Shown here: one piece after another, positions 57,797 to 64,000 of the stretch | Layout of the letters: every line of letters starts with the position of its first letter | Position numbering within the stretch: position 1 is the first letter of the stretch | Assembly: GCA_006538405.1 (NCBI GenBank) | Contig: BJKQ01000005.1 | Span: 3,038,001-3,102,000, forward strand | Reading direction: 5' to 3' | DNA length: 64,000 nucleotides | From: Hansfordia pulvinata | Lineage: Eukaryota > Ascomycota > Sordariomycetes > Xylariales | Made by a program: the position numbers and the translations under genes | The notes under the pieces: model-generated | Seen by the model: the letters and a program-made list of their open reading frames with translations, nothing else | Database searches by the model: none | What the model was told of the DNA's origin: nothing

Positions 57797-57900
57797 CGAC
57801 GCCGATGAGATTCGAACTCACGCCTCCGAAGAGAATGGCTGACAACTATCCTCCAGGAAGGCATAGCAGGCCATCACCTTAACCACTCGGTCACAGCGCC
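57797..57900 (-). tRNA. tRNA-Ser (anticodon GCU) with a 23-nt intron
   Basis: Minus strand. The acceptor stem pairs GGCGCTG with CGGCGTC, including two G-U pairs. The T-arm GTGAG-TTCGAAT-CTCAT and a variable arm of TCTC-TTCG-GAGG type mark class II. The anticodon stem ATGGC pairs with GCCAT only if 23 nt at 57841-57863 are removed. The loop is then CTGCTA plus A, with anticodon GCT. The intron starts one base 3' of the anticodon, the normal place for eukaryotic nuclear tRNA introns. A T-run follows downstream. Mature length is about 81 nt without CCA. A long loop containing the intron could also fold, but the canonical reading is clear. Confidence 0.9.
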
Positions 57901-58585
57901 TTACAAGTAGTTGAAAATCAGTTTTTTAAAGTAAATCATGTACTGTATCGTAGCACACACCTGCGCCATCTTCCAAGAGTCTGTCTGTCCAACGAGCGTA
58001 CATCGCGGAGGATCCACGGGCTCACCAGTCTCTGCACGAAGTCTTGCGGTTTCAAGATGAAGAGGCAACGGTTCTTGCGCATTGTATCGCTAACCACCTG
58101 CACTAATGTATCGAGAAATGCTCTAGACCTGCAAGGCCTGTGCACTTTGGTTGCATTGTGCTTTCTCCAGGGGAGGCCCAATTGAGTGGACGCGCCTGGC
58201 GACGAGCACCGACGCGACGGCGTGCGAGTAGCGATCCGGTACCAAGTACTTTCTTGCATAGAAGGACTTGCTGGCTCCACGTGCAGAGCTGGGTACCCGA
58301 GAAGAGATGCCCGGTACCTACCAAGACATGCCGGCGATGCCCACTTGGACCAGGAAGGTCAAGGTTGACACGCCCGCCATAACGACACGACACCGACACT
58401 CAACACGCTCGGCCGTCTCCAGTGCCATCGTCCATCACCACCACCATTACTCTCCTTGTTCCACAAGTCGCGGTCCAACACCCGTCTCTGCCCCTCCTTT
58501 CTTCTACCAACTGTCCGACTTGCGGGCCTGATACCAACGCATCAATAATCGCTCGGTTCATCTCTGCATCGGGTCCTCAGCCATC
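57901..58585. other. Intergenic region
   Basis: Promoter of the DPM3 gene on the plus strand. No gene supported. Confidence 0.55.
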
Positions 58586-59075
58586 ATGACGCGAGCCACG
58601 CAGACCATCTCTTTCGCCCTCCTCGTCACCTCAGTACGTCGACACTGCCTGTTGAGCCCTGGCTCGCTCAACTCTACCCCCCCGCCTGCCACCTGCCACA
58701 ACTCAGGAAGATGTCCACGCGACAATTAGCATCAATCGCGAGAAGCTGACTGACCGATTTCTTCGCAGCTCTACCTCGCCCTCTACCTCCAGCTGATCCC
58801 GCTGCCGCCCCTCGTCCAGAGCGAGATCGTCCCCATCGTACGTTGGCGCCCCAGCCGCCCCTCTCAGCCCGCCCAAGCGACGTTCTCGATAGCTGACCAG
58901 CCGCGCAATGCAGCTTCCATTCTGGGCTCTCGTCTCCTTCGGTGCCTACCTGCTCTTCCGTCTTGGCTGGTATGTCTTGACATTCAACGACGTCCCCGAG
59001 GCCCACAAGGAGCTCACCGCCGAGATCGAAATGGCAAAGGCCGACCTGCGGTCGAAGGGCGTCGATGTCGACTAA
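58586..59075 (+). CDS. DPM3: Dolichol-phosphate mannosyltransferase subunit 3 (DPM3)
   Basis: Three exons (58586-58633, 58769-58837, 58914-59075) give 92 residues, the usual DPM3 length. The N-terminal part carries two hydrophobic helices (TISFALLVTSLYLALYLQLI and PFWALVSFGAYLLFRLGWYV), joined by LPPLVQSEIVPI. The C-terminal part reads TFNDVPEAHKELTAEIEMAK, then DLRSKGV. The conserved F-N-D-x-P-E-A-x-x-E-L element with a helical tail holds the catalytic Dpm1 subunit at the endoplasmic reticulum membrane. The enzyme makes dolichol-phosphate-mannose for N-glycans, O-mannose and GPI anchors. Both introns have good GTACG donors. Introns are long relative to exons, so the gene is easily missed. 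Confidence 0.92.
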
Positions 59076-59615
59076 GCCTGCAGCATGCACACATTGCCAC
59101 AGCTTGTTTCGCACCTGGCCAGAAGTTGCTGTTGGAAGGAATGGCGAAGAGGGACGGGAACAATATATGGCGAAGCGTGCGTCATGCCGACCGCCTTGTT
59201 ATACACTCCCAACTAACCATCATGGCTTCGGCCAGAGCTGCTCCATTTCAATCGAATCACCGTTCAAAGCCATGACACATGTAGATTTGTCAAGTGTGCC
59301 TGCCCACGGATGTGCTCTGCACAGTGACTGCATTCATTGGCCAAAATATCCTAAGGCTATACGGGAATGCTGAAAGACACGTATTACGGGGCCTCTCAGG
59401 TAGGCTATGCGCGTGCCGGGCTGGGCCATGACACGTGCCTCTGGTAAATGGGCATGGGTTCGTTCGTTCAGTCGTTCGTTCATTCATTCATTCAGTCATT
59501 CCCTCGTAACTTTGAGACAAGACGCCGCAGTACTCCGCCCAGCAACATGCCCGCCACCCTTGTTGCTACGCGCGCCGAGCAGAAATGCTTCACTCATCGA
59601 CAGCATTGGCTCTTC
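59076..59615. other. Intergenic, convergent 3' ends
   Basis: Gap between convergent DPM3 and the coiled-coil gene at 59616. No supported gene; a short CATT/GTTC-like repeat occurs near 59460-59500. Confidence 0.55.
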
Positions 59616-61522
59616 TCACCGCATGTCGCCGACGAGCAAGGCCACCACGGCCTTCACCGCGTCAAGAGGGTCCTCGCAACTAGCCACAAGTTTATCAAAC
59701 ATTGCCGGGACGCCTGCCAGGCTTCCCCTGTTGTCCTTGCCTTGCCCTAGTATCGTGTTAGCCGAGACCTGGCCGATATGCCTCCAAGCAAGTGAGGCCT
59801 TGAACTTACATTTAGGGGGGCATCTACCAGCAGGCTTATTTTATCTTGTCCCTCCCCAGTCCAGTCGAATTCGACACGCCACTGGATCCGCATTAGGGCC
59901 CCCAACCTCTCCTCGTCATCATCACGCGCAGACACGTCCAAGTCCAGGTCCAGACCGGTTCGACCCAAATGTGGCAGTAAATCTGCTCGGCTGAGGCGGC
60001 CGCCACCTTTCCTGTCCAGCCCCAAGTCGTCCTCTTCACTGTCCTCAGTCTGGATGGCGTCAGGTGCCGGGGCACGGCCACCCTTGCGTCCCCTGCGCTT
60101 GTTGCCCTTCTTGAGCTTCTCCACACAAGCTGCAACGCCCTCACGGGTCCCGAGCTCCCTCTCAGCTCGGCACCAGAAGCGGGCTCGGCGCGTTGCCAGA
60201 CGCACCCACTCGCTCATCGCCCAGGTCACAACGCTCACGTTCTGAGCTAATGCGTCCGTGTGGCTGCTGTTCACCATGCCCTGAATAAAAGGGTTCAGCT
60301 CGCTAAACGCGCAAGGACTGATCCGCGGCACGCTCAGTTCTGTTATGGAAAGAGTCTCCGTGTCAACAACCATTTTAATCGTAGAAGAGAAGAGCCCGGG
60401 CGTGGCTGATGCGACGTTAATGACATGGCTCTGCATGAGCGGCCCAGCGTCTGGTCCCTCTCCCCGTGGAAGGAGCGACATGGTGGAATTCAGCGTCAAT
60501 GGTGTGAACACACGCAAGAAGGGTAGTTCTTCGGAGCCTGTCATGGGTATCGGGTGGTGGGATATCGGTGTTTCTTCATCTTTACTGGCGTTAGAGTGGC
60601 GTGGGTCGGTTGGCGGCGGCAGCAGCGGCGGCAAGCAGTCAGCCTTGCCGAATGGCAGGAAAGCCATGGGGTTGAGGGCAGTCTCGAGCCATTCTTCGGC
60701 AGGGGATGGTCTCGATTGAGCGTCGGGGGCGGAGAGCGCGTCGCGACGCAAGACATCTTGAAGCCTGGTCAAGTCTGCTGCGGAAGGCTGGGGCGCTTGT
60801 TTTCCGGTTCCTTGAAACTTGCGCACGCGCTCATTCTCGCTGGCGAGAATGCGCACATCGGAGCGAAGCTGGCTGATGTCGGCCAGAAGAGAGTCGCGCA
60901 ATGCTTTCTTGGAAGCCAGCGGGTCATACGCAGGGACGCCTCGGGCCGAGTGAGCATGGTGCTGCTCGGGGATTTCGGTCCCCTGGGCTTCTGCGGGTTG
61001 GGAAGACGGGTTCTGCGACGTATCTTGCTCCGCCGCCGGGGGGGTTGATTCTGGGTTCTCCGGCCGTAAAGGCGGCTGCTTCAGAGGGGAGCTATGAACT
61101 GGCTCGGGGAAGGACTTGATTTGACGGGCGCGCTTTGAGGGTGTGTTATGAATACCGGTAGGAGAGTCAGACATGGCGGAGGATGGCGAAAGGCCTTTTT
61201 GCGTTGGGGTCGGGGGTAGCTGTGGTTCCTCGGGGGCGACGCGGGGCAGGACGCCTGGCGGGGGGGAGCGGCGTAACCTCCTGCCTTGAAAGGGGTCGAG
61301 GTCATCGTCGTCGTCGGCGGAGGGCTTCGGCAAAGGTCTGGGAGAGGGTTTGCTTGGGGATCTTCGGGGCCTCGTAGCCAAAGCGCCGGTTCCAGAATTG
61401 GCACTGGGGCGAGCAGTCTGGTCTGGTCCCAGCGACTGTGATGGCCGGGTTCCAGTGTCGCCTTGTGAAGCCACATCACTGACCGGAACATTGGGAGAGG
61501 GCGACGAGCTGTTCGAATCCAT
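59616..61522 (-). CDS. Conserved nuclear-looking coiled-coil protein (possible inner-kinetochore/CENP-O-like)
   Basis: Exon 1 61522-59810 and exon 2 59768-59616 (phase 0) join to 621 residues. The intron would be only 41 nt (donor GTAAGT, acceptor CCAG). If it is not spliced, the protein ends about 20 codons later as a 591-residue form. The extra exon reads KDNRGSLAGVPAMFDKLVAS and AVKAVVALLVGD, a plausible conserved end. Residues 1-190 are disordered, Ser/Pro-rich, with several SP/TP sites and a bipartite basic part (TPSKRARQIKSFPEP). A coiled coil lies at ALRDSLLADISQLRSDVRIL. The later half is alpha/beta and includes ELPFLRVFTPLTLNST and MSEWVRLATRRARFW. The layout recalls fungal CENP-O-type kinetochore proteins, but I cannot confirm this. 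Divergent from the oxidoreductase-like gene. Confidence 0.62.
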
Positions 61523-62170
61523 GGCGTCGACAGCGGCGATCTGGGACGCGTCCGGTATTCCAGGTCCCTTTTTGGCGGGGACTCAGACGCGAGCGAGACG
61601 GGAGGGCATTGGCTCAGGCGCGCATGTGAAAGGAGGGGAGTGGATTTTCAAGCTCGAATGTACCACGTTTGATTGAGAGGCGGGCAATTATGTCAGATTT
61701 GCCTTCAGATGTGTGTCGATTCCTGTTATCTATCAACTCTCTCCATCAGGGCAGGAATATTAAGGTGCGGGCTGGTGTCTGCTTGGGGTCGTACTGAGGC
61801 GGAAGTTGATTGATGCTGTGCAGCACGCGTCCGCAAGGCTAACACGCGTCATGCGCGAAACTTCGCAAGGATGATTCGCCTCCGTAGTTGAACTCATAAG
61901 ACAGTGATATGCATCTATCCACACACGGCGCCCGCCGCCACACAAGCTCCTAACGCCGAGCAGCTCCCGACAACGCCCGGACCGTCAAATCCAGACAAGA
62001 TGTACTAGGCTATGACGTTACTGCTTACCACCGCCCACCACCACCACCACATTTCAATCCGGCGCCCCGATACTGCCTCTCTTCAACCTCATTTCTCCTC
62101 ATAGAGACTGTATTTGCTAGCGTTCTTTTTCTCTCGCTATTTCGTTATCGCCCTCAGCCTGCATTTCACA
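61523..62170. other. Divergent promoter region
   Basis: Between the minus-strand coiled-coil gene and the plus-strand oxidoreductase-like gene; CT-rich before 62171. No gene seen. Confidence 0.55.
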
Positions 62171-63115
62171 ATGCCCTTGAGGCCGGCGACCAGGCCCTTC
62201 GCCTCGGTTGCTCGCCGCCCCCTCCACCTGGGACGCCCCTCTTTCACCCCTTCGTTGGCCCATCCGCAACAACAAGAAAGACCCTCCTCTTCTCGCCCTC
62301 ATATTCCCGGCGGAACCCCGCCCTACGATACCGAACAGGCCGTCCCCATTGGCCCTTACTACCAAACCATCCTGATCCGACCGCAACCTGTCCCCGACGT
62401 CAAGCCCGAGCAGCCTCCCTCTACATCCAGAAACAACAACGACAAGCAGCAAGCGCCAAATAGCAGGGAAAATGACGACAAGATAGCGACAAGCACTCCG
62501 CTTACTACCAGTTCGCCTTCGTCCTCGGGTATCACCACCCGGCTGTCGGCGGAGCCAGCTACTCCCGAGGAGAAAGCTCGCATAATTTTTGGTTCGCGCC
62601 TCGCCGGCCCTAAGGACCGTGCGGAGCGCCTTGCTGCCATGCGCGACAGCGGGACCGTGATTGCAGGAATCCGTGTGCCACCGCGCCCCGAAGAGCCCGA
62701 TAATTGTTGCATGAGCGGCTGCGTGAATTGTGTCTGGGACCGTTTCCGCGATGACATGGAGGATTGGGCATCTGCATCGACTCGTGCCGAGGAGGCTATG
62801 CAGAAGCAGAGGGCCCAGGGCTCGCCTGAGGTCCTCGGCAGCGCCAGCGCGGTCAAGGGCATGCCTGCAGCCCCTGCCTCACATGGCACGGCCTCAACCT
62901 CCGCGGCAAGCCCGCCTGCTGGCACCACGATGGATGAAGACGGCGGCGGGAGCGATACCAACTGGGAGTCGGACTCCCGCGGCCAGCCGAAGATTGCCAA
63001 GAACCTTTGGGAGGAGGACATTTACAAAAACGTCCCCGTCGGCATCCGCGAATTCATGAAGCAGGAAAAGAGGCTAAAGGACAAGCACGCCCAGGAGGGT
63101 ACGTTTGGCGCGTGA
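62171..63115 (+). CDS. Mitochondrial protein with oxidoreductase-like domain (OXLD1-type)
   Basis: A single exon of 314 residues from MPLRPATRPFASVARRPLHL, an Arg-rich presequence typical of mitochondrial import. The ATG at 62114 upstream in the same frame adds only 19 hydrophobic residues and would hide this presequence. A Pro/Ser-rich linker follows. The conserved block is at about 170-215: VIAGIRVPPRPEEPDNCCMS and GCVNCVWDRFRDDMEDW. The PPxPxxPxxCCxSGCxxCVWDxY-type motif defines the oxidoreductase-like (OXLD1) domain. Four cysteines in CC and GCxxC suggest metal or disulphide use. The C-terminal part ends with a conserved-looking LWEEDIYKNVPVGIREFMKQ helix. Exact role unknown; family members are mitochondrial. 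Confidence 0.85.
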   Translation: MPLRPATRPFASVARRPLHLGRPSFTPSLAHPQQQERPSSSRPHIPGGTPPYDTEQAVPIGPYYQTILIRPQPVPDVKPEQPPSTSRNNNDKQQAPNSRENDDKIATSTPLTTSSPSSSGITTRLSAEPATPEEKARIIFGSRLAGPKDRAERLAAMRDSGTVIAGIRVPPRPEEPDNCCMSGCVNCVWDRFRDDMEDWASASTRAEEAMQKQRAQGSPEVLGSASAVKGMPAAPASHGTASTSAASPPAGTTMDEDGGGSDTNWESDSRGQPKIAKNLWEEDIYKNVPVGIREFMKQEKRLKDKHAQEGTFGA

Positions 63116-63501
63116 TCTCCTGATCGCGGGTGAGCTTCCCGGGCAGCCGCATTGGGAGACGTGGAATCACATAGCTAGGAGAGCAGCAGCGCCAGGTGGG
63201 GGCGGAGTATTTGTCAGACTTGAGAGTGGTAGCAGAGCGGCGACGATTGTTTGATACCCTCTGTATTTTCAGAATCTAGACGATGATAACGACGGAGTGG
63301 AATGTATATAAGACGCGTGATGAATTCAAGCGAAGCATCAGATTATTCCATTTTTCGATAGTTATCTGGTCAAGCCGTCTATTGTGGTGTTTATCAATTG
63401 TTTTCCTCTTTTCTTCTATTTTCCATCTTCAACCTGGCTCGTAGTATGGGCCCCTCGCCCCAGTCGCCGTGTGAGGTATGCGGTCTTGGTCGGCATGGTC
63501 A
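63116..63501. other. Intergenic, convergent 3' ends
   Basis: Gap between the convergent oxidoreductase-like gene and the phosphoribosyltransferase gene. No gene seen. Confidence 0.6.
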
Positions 63502-64000
63502 TTACGATGTGGCAGCGCCGCCGTTCTTGGCGACCTGGGCTTTGGCGAGCCGGTCATGCTCTTCGATATCGGTGGCTTCCCACGGGTAGCAGATCCACTC
63601 GTCCCCGACCGTTCTCGCGGCCAGGTAACGCGAGCTGTCCAACATTTCGGGGGACAGCTGTCCCTTCTTGGTCTTGTCCTTGTTCTGCATTGTGACGCGT
63701 CTTGTCAGCTTGTCACCGGGCCACGCGGTGGGGAGGTCGAGGGAAGGGTTAGCTTGACGAGACAGGGGAGGGAAAACTCACGTGCAGGACAAAGATGCTG
63801 AACTGGGTCTTCTCGCCCTCGTAGCCCATCTTCTGGCGGGCAGCCTCGACGTCCTTCTCGAGTTCGCGGACGGCGTACTCGAGAGTGGTGCGGGTGTCGT
63901 CGACCTCATCGACAATGAGGATGCGCTTGCCGACGAGGTTCTTCATCTCGCCGAGGCTGGTGAAGTCGAGCCACTGAGTGCGGGTAACCTTGGTGCCGAT
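63502..64000 (-). CDS. Hypoxanthine-guanine phosphoribosyltransferase, 3' part (runs off window)
   Basis: The visible minus-strand exons are 64000-63782 (5' end outside the window) and 63684-63502, split by a 97-nt intron (GTGAGT donor, TGCAG acceptor). It reads VTRTQWLDFTSLGEMKNLVG and then the PRPP-binding signature ILIVDEVDDTRTT, with two acidic residues before the TRTT loop. FSIFVLH is followed across the intron by NKDKTKKGQLSPEML, then RYLAARTVGDEWICYPWEAT. This order matches yeast HPT1-type enzymes that make IMP and GMP from hypoxanthine or guanine and PRPP in purine salvage. Xanthine-type (XPT) relatives have a similar layout, so specificity is not proven. The C-terminus ends KNGGAATS. 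Confidence 0.87.

Overview
The window is nuclear DNA from a filamentous ascomycete, most likely a Sordariomycete. The evidence is short phased GT-AG introns (about 40-180 nt), CT-rich leaders, a 23-nt intron in a tRNA-Ser, and a gene set typical of the group: eL13, DPM3, mL50, a COX14-type protein, DAHP synthase, fungal arylsulfotransferase. I support 25 protein genes and 2 tRNA genes. Both strands are used, there are no operons, and spacing is uneven.

Layout. Positions 1-11,100 are accessory-like: one small secreted protein gene (2310-2954), one His/Ser/Ala-rich protein gene with a frame break (4520-5682), and a 5.5-kb gene-free stretch full of microsatellites. Positions 11,150-15,440 hold a Gly/Ala/Tyr-rich secreted protein with four Lys-Arg sites, a glutathione S-transferase, and a 2-oxoglutarate/Fe(II) oxygenase with two or three frame breaks. 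Positions 16,290-20,775 carry three minus-strand membrane proteins; one looks like an alpha/beta-hydrolase without its nucleophile serine. Positions 23,600-27,850 hold a secreted protein of unknown function, a cupin and an arylsulfotransferase.

From 30,360 the content becomes conserved housekeeping: a CCCH zinc-finger protein, an ACOT9-like thioesterase, DAHP synthase with a Gcn4/CPC1-type TGACTCA site upstream, a cysteine-rich single-pass membrane protein, mL50, tRNA-Lys(UUU), a COX14-type protein and a conserved nuclear-looking protein (44,959-45,775). A 4.8-kb gene-free gap follows. Then come eL13, a SmgGDS-like armadillo protein, a probable GPI-anchored protein, tRNA-Ser(GCU), DPM3, a coiled-coil nuclear-looking protein, an oxidoreductase-like mitochondrial protein and the 3' part of a hypoxanthine-guanine phosphoribosyltransferase that runs off the window end.

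The most striking window-wide observation is technical or evolutionary. At least five otherwise intact genes show one-base frame breaks, nearly all equivalent to one missing base and often next to C/G runs. This fits homopolymer undercalling in the assembly better than real pseudogenes, because a core enzyme (DAHP synthase) may also be affected. The best biological lead is the repeated Gly-Tyr/Lys-Arg protein at 11,153-12,167, a candidate Kex2-processed secreted repeat protein, next to two genes of tailoring-enzyme families. All exon boundaries were derived by hand from splice signals and phase.
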